From positions 1 through 38,619 of the forward strand of contig SYGN01000229.1 of NCBI GenBank assembly GCA_005799525.1: a stretch of DNA of 38,619 nucleotides, given 5' to 3'. The number at the start of each line of letters is the position of its first letter. Position 1 is the first letter of the stretch. Made by a program: the position numbers and the translations under genes. This DNA comes from Opitutaceae bacterium (GTDB taxonomy: Bacteria > Verrucomicrobiota > Verrucomicrobiia > Opitutales > Opitutaceae). Positions 1 to 9,870 of this stretch are shown here, piece by piece. Under the pieces are notes generated by a model, which was not told the origin of the DNA, searched no databases, and saw only the letters and a program-made list of their open reading frames with translations.

Positions 1-44
1 GCCAGCGAGTGGTGATCCGTCCACTCGCTGGCGCTCGCGGCTAC
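1..44. repeat. REP-like palindrome: 12-bp perfect inverted repeat GCCAGCGAGTGG-N8-CCACTCGCTGGC continuing into GCTCGCGGCTAC
   Basis: Arms 1-12 and 21-32 are exact reverse complements. 21-44 is the exact reverse complement of 33649-33672. Confidence 0.75.
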
Positions 45-201
45 CGAAAAATCCAGAGTTATAAGGACGTTGGGATTACCCGCTCCTCGGTCCGCGCAAG
101 CCCGCGCAACGAGGAGCGAGAGGGTGCGCCCGCTCGGTCGGTGGCGTCCACGCACCCACCGGTGAGTCGTTCGGCGCAGCGGCTTCCGCCGCCGCTCCAC
201 C

Positions 202-846
202 CTACTTTATCCCGCCCTGATGCCTCTCCACCCACGCCGCATACTCTTTTCGCGGCACAAACCGCAGCGACGCGCTGTTGATGCAGTAGCGCAACCCGCC
301 CTGCCCGCGCGGCCCGTCGGGGAACACGTGACCCAAATGCGCACCGTCGACGTTGCAGTGCGATTCCACCCGACGCATCCCGTAGCTCGTGTCGACGGTC
401 TCGCCCACCCACACTTGCTCGATCGGCTTGGTGAAACTCGGCCAACCCGTGCCGCTCTCAAACTTATCCCGTGAGTCGAACAGCGGCGTGTTGCTGCACA
501 CGGAAAAATAAACCCCGTCCTCGTGGTGATCCCAATACTCGTTTTGAAACGGCGGCTCCGTGCCCTGCTGCCGTGCGACGCGAAACTGCATCGGCGTCAA
601 CCGCGCCTTCCACTCAGCGTCCGTCCGCTGCACCGCCGTCTTGCTCATATCGATCACGACATTCGAGGGCAGGCCGCACGCAGACCGTTCCCCGGGCGCG
701 CACGCGAGCGCATCTTTCGCCGCGTTGGGGCTGTCCGTTGCATTTGACTTGGCGGGAGCGGGAGTGGATGTGTTCATTTTCATATCGGCAGCGACGCCGG
801 CCGCGACGGCCAACGCCAAGAGCGAGCAGATCAGACGTGAAATCAT
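202..846 (-). CDS. msrB: Secreted peptide-methionine (R)-S-oxide reductase (MsrB family)
   Basis: SelR/MsrB motifs [37 protein letters not shown]-terminal signal peptide [19 protein letters not shown]. Internal Met at 846 preferred over the ORF start at 867. Confidence 0.9.
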   Translation of the reverse strand: MISRLICSLLALAVAAGVAADMKMNTSTPAPAKSNATDSPNAAKDALACAPGERSACGLPSNVVIDMSKTAVQRTDAEWKARLTPMQFRVARQQGTEPPFQNEYWDHHEDGVYFSVCSNTPLFDSRDKFESGTGWPSFTKPIEQVWVGETVDTSYGMRRVESHCNVDGAHLGHVFPDGPRGQGGLRYCINSASLRFVPRKEYAAWVERHQGGIK

Positions 847-937
847 AGTCCGGTTATGAGCAACCACGCTGAATAATTATTCCAACCTTTTGCTGCGGCA
901 TTTTGCTGCGGCCGACATGTCGTCAACCCGCGGGCAC

Positions 938-963
938 AAAAAAGCCCGCCAAGCGGCGGGCTT
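938..963 (-). terminator. Rho-independent terminator for the TonB receptor gene
   Basis: 9-bp stem AAGCCCGCC (942-950)/GGCGGGCTT (955-963), loop AAGC, followed on the minus strand by a T6 tract; lies just downstream of the stop at 1008. Confidence 0.85.
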
Positions 964-1007
964 GAATGTTAGGCCATGGCCAACGGCCACAACGGGGCCG
1001 TGATCCC

Positions 1008-3416
1008 TCAGTATTTCGCCGTCAGCGAGAACACGGCTCGTCCCGGCATTCCGCGCTGTTGGTTCGCGGGGAAATATTCGATGTCACCCATGTTCTGCCA
1101 GTTAAGCGCGGCATTCATCGGACGTTTCTCCCAATTCCACTCATAGCCCACCGCCGCGTTCCACAGCGTCTCGGCCGGTAGGTAGAGCTTGGGATTATTG
1201 GTGCGCTGCGCCTTCTTGCCGGTGTGGTTGAATCCCGCTCCCACCCAGACGCCCTTTAGCGCGTCGTTCTTAAATGAATAGCGCGTCCAAAGATTAAAGA
1301 GCGCCTTCACGGTCGCCTCAGGGTGAGCACCGAGGAAAACCTCCACCCCCTTCGGCACCTGCTTCACGCGAATGTCATTCATCGCACCGCTGGCATAGAT
1401 CTGCCAGTTGTCCATCGGCGACCAGGTGATCTCGGCCTCGATTCCGTTGCTGCGATCCAGCGTCCCTTGCTGGCTGTTCGTAACCGTCACGCCCGTCGCA
1501 CTGAAGGAATTGAACCGCAAGATTCGGTCCTTCTGATCGATTTGGAAGACAGCGAGCGTCGTGGACACCCGGCCGTTGAACAAATCCGCCTTCACGCCGA
1601 ACTCGTAGCCCTTCGACGTGGTCGGAGCCGCGGCTCCGGTTGGGACGTTCTCTTTCGTCAATGCCGCCGCATTGAGCACAAACGATTCGCTGTAGGAACC
1701 GTAGAACATCACGTCGCGCGTCGCTTTCCATCCGAGCCCGAGCTGCGGCGTGGTCTTCTTGTTTTCCACCTTCGCCAAGCTCGAAGCCGGAGCCAGGTAG
1801 TTGTCCGTCGAACCACTGGCGGCGCTGCGACGTGCCCCCAGCACGGCATTGAGACGGTCCTCCAGCAGGCTGAAGTTGAATACGCCGTAAGCCGCCTTGT
1901 TCCGCGTCACCGAGAGATTATTTGTGGAGAAGGGCAACGTCACGGGATCAAAGTCAGTCGTGTAGTCCCAGGTGGCGGAGTTCTTCATGTCCCAAACGGG
2001 GAAGAACTGCGCCGTGGCCGATTGCCGCAAGCGGCCGAAACCGCGCGATTCATTATAGAGCGCACCGAACAGCGGTTTCACCTTGATACCGTTCAGCACA
2101 AGATTTCCGGCCAATTCTACCTGTGAAGACTTGCTCTGGCCAAACGACTCCTGGAGCCGTTTGCGGCGGCCGAGCTGCGCAGCCGGCGCATTGAGCGCGA
2201 GATTGATGTTATTGAGCAAATCCGCCGCATAGGCGCGGCCCGCGATCAAATAATTCGCCGATGAAATCGGCAGGGTCGCCCCAGCCGGATAGTAGCTGGG
2301 TGGCACAGTGATGCTCACCGCACCGAGGCCGGTGAGTTTTTGCGCAACCCGATTTTTGCTCCAATTGAAATTCGTACGCGTCGTCCAAGTATCCGTGATC
2401 TTGGCCGTCAGTTCGGCATTAATGGTCTCGTAATCCGTGAACCGATGGTCGTTGTTCGAAACATAGTTAAACGAGCGGGGCAGCGGGTAGTAACTCAGAA
2501 ACCCGGGATCGCTGTTGTCGAGCGCGTTGATCAAAACGCCCGTGGCGCTCAGGATTCCGCTGGCGGGCGGCAGCGCGACCACTTCCGTGTTCGGCTTGAT
2601 GTGCGCCTGAGGCGGCGTCTCCCGGCGGGAGAACCACTGGTAATCTACCGTCAGTGCGACTCGGTCTGAGATGCGCCACGTCACCACCGGAGCTAGGACG
2701 GTCGTGCCCTGCTTGCCGGGTGTGATAAACTCGAAACCGTTTTCATAGGCGCCGTTGAAGCGAAACAGTAATTTCTTATCAACCAGCGGTTGGTTAACAT
2801 CGAGCGTCGTGCGCCAAAAACTCTGCGTGCCCACTTGTGCATTGACTGTGGTCGACGCTTTAGCTCCGGGCCGCTTCGTCATGTAGTTCACCGTACCGCC
2901 CGGCGCCACCTGTCCGTAAAGCAGGGACGACGGACCTTTCACGACCTCGACGCGCTCGACCGTCAACGTGTCGATGTAGCCTTCGCCCACGAAACCGTTG
3001 TGCTGTGGAGCCTGGTCAAAGCCGCGGATCGTGTAGACCGCGTTGCCGGCGTTAAACTCGCGTCCCGCGCTCGTAACGCTCGGAGCATACTGCACCACAT
3101 CGAACAGGTCACGTGCACCCACATCGGTGATGAATTGCTGCGTAAAAGCGCTGATCGAGAAAGGCAGGTCCTTGATCGGCGTATCGATCCGGGTGGCCGA
3201 TACAGAATTGCCGGCACGGTAGCCTTTATCGGCCGACGTGGTCACCTGAAACGTCGACAAGACAATCCTTTCTTCGGTGGCTGCCGCAGCGGGTGCGGCG
3301 GCTGGATTTTGAGCGCGCAATCCGACTGCAGCGCACGCGAGCACCGCGCAGCTGACGCGAACAAAAACAGTTCGTGCCGAAGCAACGACCCGGATGGTAG
3401 GGGAGGTTTTGGTCAT
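1008..3416 (-). CDS. TonB-dependent (siderophore-type) outer membrane receptor
   Basis: Signal peptide, plug domain (TRIDTPIKDLPFSISAFTQQFI... VEVVKGPSSLLYGQVAPGGTVNYMTKRP), C-terminal beta-barrel ending in an aromatic residue (SLTAKY). Confidence 0.92.
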   Translation of the reverse strand: MTKTSPTIRVVASARTVFVRVSCAVLACAAVGLRAQNPAAAPAAAATEERIVLSTFQVTTSADKGYRAGNSVSATRIDTPIKDLPFSISAFTQQFITDVGARDLFDVVQYAPSVTSAGREFNAGNAVYTIRGFDQAPQHNGFVGEGYIDTLTVERVEVVKGPSSLLYGQVAPGGTVNYMTKRPGAKASTTVNAQVGTQSFWRTTLDVNQPLVDKKLLFRFNGAYENGFEFITPGKQGTTVLAPVVTWRISDRVALTVDYQWFSRRETPPQAHIKPNTEVVALPPASGILSATGVLINALDNSDPGFLSYYPLPRSFNYVSNNDHRFTDYETINAELTAKITDTWTTRTNFNWSKNRVAQKLTGLGAVSITVPPSYYPAGATLPISSANYLIAGRAYAADLLNNINLALNAPAAQLGRRKRLQESFGQSKSSQVELAGNLVLNGIKVKPLFGALYNESRGFGRLRQSATAQFFPVWDMKNSATWDYTTDFDPVTLPFSTNNLSVTRNKAAYGVFNFSLLEDRLNAVLGARRSAASGSTDNYLAPASSLAKVENKKTTPQLGLGWKATRDVMFYGSYSESFVLNAAALTKENVPTGAAAPTTSKGYEFGVKADLFNGRVSTTLAVFQIDQKDRILRFNSFSATGVTVTNSQQGTLDRSNGIEAEITWSPMDNWQIYASGAMNDIRVKQVPKGVEVFLGAHPEATVKALFNLWTRYSFKNDALKGVWVGAGFNHTGKKAQRTNNPKLYLPAETLWNAAVGYEWNWEKRPMNAALNWQNMGDIEYFPANQQRGMPGRAVFSLTAKY

Positions 3417-3531
3417 TGGAAAAGGTCTCTCGGCAAACGGGCCGAACGGTCAAGGCGGCCCACCGCATCTGTGATCGTTAGTATCAACGCCTCGCTGACA
3501 AGCGAAATTCCCCGCCATTTCTCCACCCGAC

Positions 3532-4821
3532 CTACTCCGCCCGCATCTTTGTCATTCCATCCGTAAACTCCGCCTGCAACACCTGTCCGGGCTCCACTTC
3601 CGCCGACCGACCGACCGGCTTCCCGGCCTCGTCGCGCAGGATCACAAAACCACGATTCAACACCGAAGCCGGACTCGCCGCCTGCAACCGCTTCCACAGG
3701 GAGAGCAGTCGATGCGATTCCGTCTGCACACGAAATTCCGGCGAAACCCGCGCCAACGCCGCCCGTACCTCACCCAGCTGTTGCCGCCGCACCTGTACCG
3801 ACGTGCGCAACGCCGCCCCCAGCCGGTTCGAAATATCATCAAGTCGCAAAAACCCTTGTTCGATTTGCGCCTCCGGTGACAACAACCTCAACCGCGACCG
3901 CGCGTGGTCCAGTCGCTCACCCGCCCGCGCCACCGCACCGTCGAGCCATGCCATCATCGCGTCGTCCGCCTGCGCCGCACGTTGCGCACACGCCACAAAT
4001 TCACTCGAGATCAGCTCCGCCGCCGCGCTCGGTGTCTCCGCCCGCCGGTCCGCCGCAAAATCGCACAGCGTAAAATCAATTTCGTGCCCCACCGCCGAAA
4101 TCACCGGCACCGTGCACGCCGCCACCGCCCGCACGAGCACCTCTTCGTTAAAGGCCCACAGATCCTCCAAACTTCCGCCGCCGCGCCCAATCACCATGAC
4201 GTCAAAAATACCCAGCTCCTGCGCGAGGCCCACCATCGCGGCCATTTCCGCCGCCGCACCTTCACCCTGCACTTTCGCCGGCAACACCACCACCCGTCCG
4301 CGCCAACCGCGTCGCATCAAAATCCGCATAAAATCCTGCACCGCCGCTCCCGTCGGTGACGTAATAAAACCCACGCACGCGGGCATCGCGGGAATCGCCC
4401 GCTTCGTTTCCACCGCAAACAATCCCTCCGCCGCGAGTCGCGCCTTCAGCGCCTCAAATTCGCGCTGCAATTTCCCCACCCCATCCTCGATCACGAGGCG
4501 CACAATCAGCTGATACTGCCCACGCGCCTCGTAAACACTCACATCGCCATAGACGACGACCTGCGTGCCTTCGCGGAGCTTCACCGTCTGCCGCGCCGCA
4601 TCGCCGCGAAACATCACCGCACTCAACTGCGCACCCGCATCTTTCAGAGAAAAATACACGTGCCCACTCGCCTGCGCCCGCACGTTCGTTGCCTCACCCC
4701 GCACCCATCCAGGGCGCAGCCCGCTTTCGAGCAGTGTCTTTACGCGCCGCGTAAACCCGCTCACCGACTCGATTTCCGCCCCCGCATCACCCGCGAACAA
4801 GGACTCGTCCCGCGTCTTCAT
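3532..4821 (-). CDS. xseA: Exodeoxyribonuclease VII large subunit
   Basis: OB-fold N-terminus (GWVRGEATNVRAQASGHVYFSLKDAGAQLSAVMFRG), GFITSPTGAAVQDFMRIL, VMVIGRGGGSLEDLWAFNEE, PVISAVGHEIDFTLCDFAADRRAETPSAAAEL. Start MKTRDES chosen at 4821. Confidence 0.95.
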   Translation of the reverse strand: MKTRDESLFAGDAGAEIESVSGFTRRVKTLLESGLRPGWVRGEATNVRAQASGHVYFSLKDAGAQLSAVMFRGDAARQTVKLREGTQVVVYGDVSVYEARGQYQLIVRLVIEDGVGKLQREFEALKARLAAEGLFAVETKRAIPAMPACVGFITSPTGAAVQDFMRILMRRGWRGRVVVLPAKVQGEGAAAEMAAMVGLAQELGIFDVMVIGRGGGSLEDLWAFNEEVLVRAVAACTVPVISAVGHEIDFTLCDFAADRRAETPSAAAELISSEFVACAQRAAQADDAMMAWLDGAVARAGERLDHARSRLRLLSPEAQIEQGFLRLDDISNRLGAALRTSVQVRRQQLGEVRAALARVSPEFRVQTESHRLLSLWKRLQAASPASVLNRGFVILRDEAGKPVGRSAEVEPGQVLQAEFTDGMTKMRAE

Positions 4822-4822
4822 G

Positions 4823-5548
4823 TCACGCGTCACCGACCGGCGGCGCCCCGGTCGACTTCTTTGCTCCATAGTGATTTTGCAGCAAATGCGTGCCGACCGC
4901 CAGCATCGCGATCAGGAGCGCCGCCGTGAGCGCCATTTTACCGCGACCGTGATTCAACGCGTCCCCAAACAAAATGAAAGCGACATTGAGCGAACCCTGA
5001 ATCGCGACCGAGACGCAGAGATAACGCACGAACGGCACGTCCGCGAGACCGAGCAAATAGTTCTGCACGAAAAACGGGACCACCGGTGTCACCCGGATCA
5101 AAACGATCAAATCGGTGACATCGCCCGTCTCGACCGTCGGCAACGTATAGCCAAACCGCGCCAAGAGCCGCGCGCACAGCGGACGCAACCAGCGCCGCGC
5201 GAGCCAATACGTCAGGGTCAGATTGAAGGTGATCGCGGCCAGACCCAACATCGTGACGACGGGCAAGCCCAACCGCTCGCCGAAAACCGGACCTGCCGCC
5301 AACGCAAAGGGACTGTTCGGCACGCCCAGCCCCGGCAGCACCGCCATCGCACTGAAAAACACGACCGGCCCCGCGGCTGAAATCCGCCCCACCAACGCCG
5401 TCTTGAGCTGCAGCGCCGCATCGAGGGCCACCCGCCAGCCCACGAAATACACGACCGCCAAACCAATCGCCCCACACAGCAATGCACCCACCGCCAATTG
5501 CTTGAGCGGCAGCTTTTTTTTCTCCCCGAAAACTTCGGACGACGACAT
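4823..5548 (-). CDS. TVP38/TMEM64 family (VTT-domain) membrane protein
   Basis: Multi-pass protein; GLGVPNSPFALAAGPVFGERLGLPVVTMLGLAAITFNLTLTYWLARRW and LIVLIRVTPVVPFFVQNYLLGLADVPFVRYLCVS are SNARE-associated/VTT-like. Confidence 0.8.
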   Translation of the reverse strand: MSSSEVFGEKKKLPLKQLAVGALLCGAIGLAVVYFVGWRVALDAALQLKTALVGRISAAGPVVFFSAMAVLPGLGVPNSPFALAAGPVFGERLGLPVVTMLGLAAITFNLTLTYWLARRWLRPLCARLLARFGYTLPTVETGDVTDLIVLIRVTPVVPFFVQNYLLGLADVPFVRYLCVSVAIQGSLNVAFILFGDALNHGRGKMALTAALLIAMLAVGTHLLQNHYGAKKSTGAPPVGDA

Positions 5549-5636
5549 TCCACCAGCCTGCCCACCCGCCCGCGACACCGTCAAGCGCTCCGCCAAGCTT
5601 GCCCGCCTTGAGCCCCGCCGATCTCATCCCGCTCTC

Positions 5637-7655
5637 ATGACGCGCCCCGCCGCCGCCTCCGCCCCCGTGCCCACGTCGGGCCTGCTCCCGGCGATCGGCG
5701 TCTTCGGACTCGCGTGTCTCGCCGTCATCACCTTCGCGAGCCCCGGCGCCACACGGATGTTCGCCTGGCCTTGGTCGCTCGGCTACGCCGGCGCCCTGCT
5801 CGCCCCAGTGCTCGTCCTGCTCCTTCACGCCTTCGCCGCGCAACGCCGCCTCGTCCTCCCGTCCCGTCCGTGGTGCTTCGGCGCACTCGCCTCCGCGTGC
5901 GCCGTGTTGGTTTCAGCGCTCGCCAGCCCTTATCGCGGCTCAAGCCTGCTCTGGTCCGCCCCTTTCCTCGCCGCCGTCGCCGTTTTCTTCGTCGTCCATC
6001 ACGCCCGCCACCACGACCTCGTCCGGCCCGCTCGCCTCGATCTTCTCGTCGGCCTCTTTTTTGCCGCCACCATGCTCGTGAGCCTCGCACTCTGGTTACC
6101 CACGCTGCCCGAACGCTCTCCTGAGCTCATCGCCGCCGCGCGCAACCCGTTTCCGCTCGGCCATACCAACTACACCGCCGGCCTCGCCCTCCTCGCCTTG
6201 CCGTGGTTCGGCGTCCTCGCCGCGCGCGCCCGCGGCCTCCCTCGTACTAGCTGGTCGTCCGCTCTCGTTGTCACCCTCGTCCTGCTGGTCAGCAGTGGCA
6301 GCCGTGCCGCCGTGCCCGCCCTCGCCGTCCTCGGACTCGTCGCGCTCCTCGTCGCGCCCCTCCCACGCCGAAAAAAAATCGTCCTGCTCCTCGCCCTGCC
6401 CCTCGTCGCGTTCGCGTTCGCCGTCGCCCACCCGCGCACGCGCGCGATGTTCGCCCCCACCGACCCCGCCGCCGCGCCCAATCTCAGCAACATCCAACGC
6501 TCGGCCATGCTCACCTCCGCCGCCCGCATGGGTCAGGACCGCCCGTGGTTCGGCTGGGGCCCCGGTACCACCCCGCTCGCGTATCCACGTTACCGATTCG
6601 GCCTCGACGGTGGCGCCGAGAACGTCCTCCAACTGCACTGCACGCCCGCCCAACTCTGGGCCGAATTCGGGGCCGCTGGACTCGCCTGCGCCCTCGCCTT
6701 CACCACCCTCGCACTCCGCGCCTTTGTTCGCTCCCCGACGCCCTCCCCCGCGGCCCTCGCGCTCGTCGGCTACGCCGTCTTCTCGCTCGCCGACTGGCAA
6801 CTCGACGTCCCCGTTTTCGCTTTCGCCGTCGCCCTCTGCCTCGCCCACCTCGCTCCACCCGCGCCGTCCTCGTCACTCAGCCCCCGCCTTATCGGTTTCT
6901 TCACTCTCGGAGCGCTCGCGGTCGTCGTGTTGCTCGGCCGCCCTGACCCCACGCCCGCCCTCAACATCCGCGCCCTCGCCCTCGCCCGCGCCAGTACGCC
7001 CGCCACCACCGCCGAGGCCATCGCCCTCCTCCGCGAATCCCTCGCCCTCAATCCCGACCAGGAAATCGCCCACTTCAACCTCGGCTGGCTGCTGCTCATC
7101 GCCGACCCCGCCGCCGCCGAACGCGCCTTCGACGACGCCCTCCATCTTGTTTCCGACAAAGGCGGCGTCTACTTCGGCCTCGGCCTCGCCCGCCTCAATC
7201 AAAACCGGCCCGCCGCCGCCGCCCGCGCCTTCGCCCTCGAATGCCTCAACGACCCCGCGTTTCTCTCGTCCCCCTGGTGGCGCGAACCCGCCGTCGCCGC
7301 CGTCCTCCCCAACACCCGCGCCGAGTTCGCCCACCTCGCCTCGCTCGCCGCGACCGCCCTGGAAAAACGTCCGCACTCCGCTTGGGCCGCCGCGCAACTC
7401 CCTCGCGTCGCCGCCCTCGCCCCCCGCCTCGGCGCACTCCCCGCCGGCCCCGAACGCTCCTACCGCCGCGAACGCACCGCCTACCCCGTCCTCGTCCGCA
7501 ACCTCGACCTCCCCCCACCACTCGACCTCTACGACGTCCGCGAATTCCTCTCTCCGTCGCTCTCCGCTTCCCCCCTTCCCCTCAAATCCTGGCTCCCCAA
7601 TTCCCTCCTTCTCGAACTCCTCGACGCCCCCACCGCCCCACCTGTGAGACATTAG
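5637..7655 (+). CDS. O-antigen ligase/polymerase-like membrane protein with C-terminal TPR-like region
   Basis: Many TM segments, HTNYTAGLALLALPWFGVL, RPWFGWGPGTTPLAYPRYRFG (Wzy/WaaL-like loop), then AHFNLGWLLLIADPAAAERAFDDAL TPR-like helices. ATG at 5637. Confidence 0.8.
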   Translation: MTRPAAASAPVPTSGLLPAIGVFGLACLAVITFASPGATRMFAWPWSLGYAGALLAPVLVLLLHAFAAQRRLVLPSRPWCFGALASACAVLVSALASPYRGSSLLWSAPFLAAVAVFFVVHHARHHDLVRPARLDLLVGLFFAATMLVSLALWLPTLPERSPELIAAARNPFPLGHTNYTAGLALLALPWFGVLAARARGLPRTSWSSALVVTLVLLVSSGSRAAVPALAVLGLVALLVAPLPRRKKIVLLLALPLVAFAFAVAHPRTRAMFAPTDPAAAPNLSNIQRSAMLTSAARMGQDRPWFGWGPGTTPLAYPRYRFGLDGGAENVLQLHCTPAQLWAEFGAAGLACALAFTTLALRAFVRSPTPSPAALALVGYAVFSLADWQLDVPVFAFAVALCLAHLAPPAPSSSLSPRLIGFFTLGALAVVVLLGRPDPTPALNIRALALARASTPATTAEAIALLRESLALNPDQEIAHFNLGWLLLIADPAAAERAFDDALHLVSDKGGVYFGLGLARLNQNRPAAAARAFALECLNDPAFLSSPWWREPAVAAVLPNTRAEFAHLASLAATALEKRPHSAWAAAQLPRVAALAPRLGALPAGPERSYRRERTAYPVLVRNLDLPPPLDLYDVREFLSPSLSASPLPLKSWLPNSLLLELLDAPTAPPVRH

Positions 7656-7689
7656 CCCTTCGTCCTTGCTCCTTGGTCCTTCCTACCTC
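7655..7689. repeat. Imperfect heptamer tandem array GCCCTTC GTCCTTG CTCCTTG GTCCTTC CTACCTC
   Basis: Read directly; 7-bp periodicity immediately after the stop of the upstream gene. Confidence 0.7.
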
Positions 7690-9159
7690 CTCTTCCCTTT
7701 GTCCCGCGCCACCTCCAACGCCGTCCGCGAAACCTTCGTCCCGCTCACGCTCCTCGCGGGCGACACCGCCCTCACCTTTGCCGGCCTCACCCTCGGTTAC
7801 TGGGTCCGCTACGCCTCGCCCCTCGCCCCGTCCTCCGGCACCGGCCTTTTCATTTCCGTCCCCGATGCCACTTTCGGCCGCTACCTTCCGCTCCTCCTCG
7901 TCGGCGTCGCCCTCCTCGTCGCCGCCTTCGCGCAATTCGGCCTCTACGACACCCGCCTCCTCCTGCGCCGCTACCAGTCGCTCAACGCCATCCTCAAGGG
8001 CGCCGCCTTCTGGCTCCTCGCCTACCTCGGCTTTTCCCTCGTCCTCAACTTCGACCCGCCGATCTCGCGCCTCTTCGTCGTCATCGCGTTCGTCTGCGTC
8101 GTCGCCCTCCTTTTCCTCTGGCGCTCTCTCGCCTACGCCGTCGTCACCCACACCGCGCTCCTCGGCCACGTCCGCCGCCGCGCCCTCATTTTCGGTGCCA
8201 ACGACCACGCCTCCGCCCTCGTCGCCGAACTCCAACGCGACCCCTCCCACCCCTACGCCTTCGCCGGCCTCATCACCCTGCCTCTCGCCGTCTCCCCGTC
8301 TCGCGCTTCCGCCCTCGCTCGCTCGCCCCCTGCTCCCTCAGCCGCCACCGACCTCCTCGCGCAACTCGCCGCCGCCCGCGCCGACATCCTCATCGTCGCC
8401 AGCCCCGACCTCCCCCCCGCCGAACTCGCGCGCATCGTCGAAACCTGCGAACGCGCCTACGTCGAGTGGAAGCTCGTCCCCGGCGCCTTCGACATCTTCC
8501 TGAGCGGCCTCCGCCTCCAGACCATCGGTCGCATCCCCGTCCTCGGTATCGAAGAACTCGCCATCCACCGCCTCCTCAACCGCGCTCTCAAACGCACCTT
8601 CGACCTCCTCGGAGCCATCATCGGCCTCCTCTCCTCCGCCCCCTGCGTCCTCGTCCTCGCCGCCCTCCTCAAACGCGAGTCGCCCCGCGGACCCGTCTTC
8701 TTCCGCCAGATCCGCATCGGCGCCGACCACCGCCCCTTCACCCTCTACAAACTCCGCAGTATGGCCCCCGACGCCGCCGCGACCGACGCCGCCCAGCAAA
8801 GCACCCCGCGCGACGACCCCCGCCTCCTCCGCCTCGGCGCCTTCATGCGCCGCTGGAACCTCGACGAACTCCCCCAATATTGGAACGTCCTCCGCGGCGA
8901 CATGAGCCTCGTCGGCCCTCGCCCCGAACGCCCGCACCACGTCGATCACCTCGCGCACGCTATCCCCCACTATCAACCGCGCCACATCGTCAAACCCGGC
9001 ATGACCGGCTGGGCCCAGGTCAACGGCCTGCGCGGCGACACCGACCTCGCCGCCCGCGCGCAACACGACATCTACTACATCGAAAACTGGTCCCTCTGGC
9101 TCGACGTCCAGATCATCCTCCTCACCTTAGCCCGCTGGCGCGGCACCAACGGCTACTGA
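7666..9159 (+). CDS. Exopolysaccharide biosynthesis polyprenyl glycosylphosphotransferase (undecaprenyl-phosphate sugar transferase)
   Basis: C-terminal bacterial sugar transferase domain: RTFDLLGAIIGLLSSAP...FFRQIRIGADHRPFTLYKLRSM...RWNLDELPQYWNVLRGDMSLVGPRPERPHHVDH...KPGMTGWAQVNGLRGDT. N-terminal TM region. The TTG start at 7666 lies in a tandem array, so the real start may be downstream (e.g. TTG 7699). Confidence 0.93.
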   Translation: MLLGPSYLLFPLSRATSNAVRETFVPLTLLAGDTALTFAGLTLGYWVRYASPLAPSSGTGLFISVPDATFGRYLPLLLVGVALLVAAFAQFGLYDTRLLLRRYQSLNAILKGAAFWLLAYLGFSLVLNFDPPISRLFVVIAFVCVVALLFLWRSLAYAVVTHTALLGHVRRRALIFGANDHASALVAELQRDPSHPYAFAGLITLPLAVSPSRASALARSPPAPSAATDLLAQLAAARADILIVASPDLPPAELARIVETCERAYVEWKLVPGAFDIFLSGLRLQTIGRIPVLGIEELAIHRLLNRALKRTFDLLGAIIGLLSSAPCVLVLAALLKRESPRGPVFFRQIRIGADHRPFTLYKLRSMAPDAAATDAAQQSTPRDDPRLLRLGAFMRRWNLDELPQYWNVLRGDMSLVGPRPERPHHVDHLAHAIPHYQPRHIVKPGMTGWAQVNGLRGDTDLAARAQHDIYYIENWSLWLDVQIILLTLARWRGTNGY

Positions 9160-9166
9160 TTCAGCG

Positions 9167-9870
9167 ATGCTCCGCGCTTCCGCCACCGCTCCCTGCGACC
9201 GCCGCCGGCTCATCGTCGGCACCACGCTCGCTACGCTCGTGTTTGCGAGCCGGGCTTGGTGGGCCCAGGTCTGGGGCTCCGCCCAGCCCTTCTGGGACGA
9301 ATGGAATCCCGAAGCCGTCGGACTGTATCATCCGGGGATGGACGACACACTGCATTTTGGCGATCTGTTCCAAGCCCATAACGAACATCGCCTCTTGCTC
9401 ACGTGCCTCGTCGATCTTGGGTTCGTTGTTCTCTACGGACGCTGGGCGCCGTAGGCCCAGATCATCCTCAATGCCGCGCTACATGCCACCACTGCCGTCA
9501 CACTCGCCACCCTGTTCTGGCCCGCACTCACTGCCCGCACGCGCAGGGTTTTATCATCGAGATCGCGGTGATTTCCTCCGCGATCTGCGGCTGGCAAAAT
9601 GCCCTGCTCGGCATCCCGTCTCAGGTCTATTTCTCCAATCTGCGATCCGGTCTTCCCCGGTCCATACCCCCATCCGCAAGTCGTTCCACAGGTCCTCGAC
9701 GATCCCGTCCTCCGACCCGAGTTGCCGCTCGCTTTTTTCAATGACCATTCCGGATCCCATGGTGAACCGCCGCCCTGGATCACCGCGCACGGTCGCACGC
9801 TCTTTCTCGCCACACTGGCAGTATTCTTCACCGCGCTCGTCTGGCCGCCCCCACCCTCAGCACCCGCGTT
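9167..9870 (+). pseudogene. Decayed paralogue of the adjacent 479-aa membrane protein
   Basis: PFWDEWNPEAVGLYHPGMDDTLHFGDLFQAHNEHRLLLTCLVDLGFVVLYGRWAP*AQIILNAALHA parallels PWADAWDVEGRGLYPAWRDGTWRAVDFFRTHNEHRIFWTKALDVGLFSVNGQWDPLVQLVVGAGLRA. TAG at 9452-9454, frameshift before QNALLGIPSQVYFS, and a deletion joining it to a C-terminus-like VPQVLDDPVLRPELPLAFF. Confidence 0.8.

Noticed and set aside
82-117. Inverted repeat GCTCCTCG...CGAGGAGC downstream of msrB
   Set aside because: Weak stem with long GC-rich loop and no T-tract; insufficient for a terminator call.
7545-7600. Pyrimidine-rich stretch in the 3' end of the O-antigen ligase-like gene
   Set aside because: Looks similar to the tandem arrays but no regular 7-9 bp periodicity could be established by eye.
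6268-8503. Long overlapping ORFs in alternate frames and on the antisense strand (6268-7647, 7241-8503, 6873-7652, 7582-8250)
   Set aside because: Pro/Ser/Arg- or Gly/Glu-rich low-complexity translations from high-GC codon bias opposite real genes; no protein motifs.
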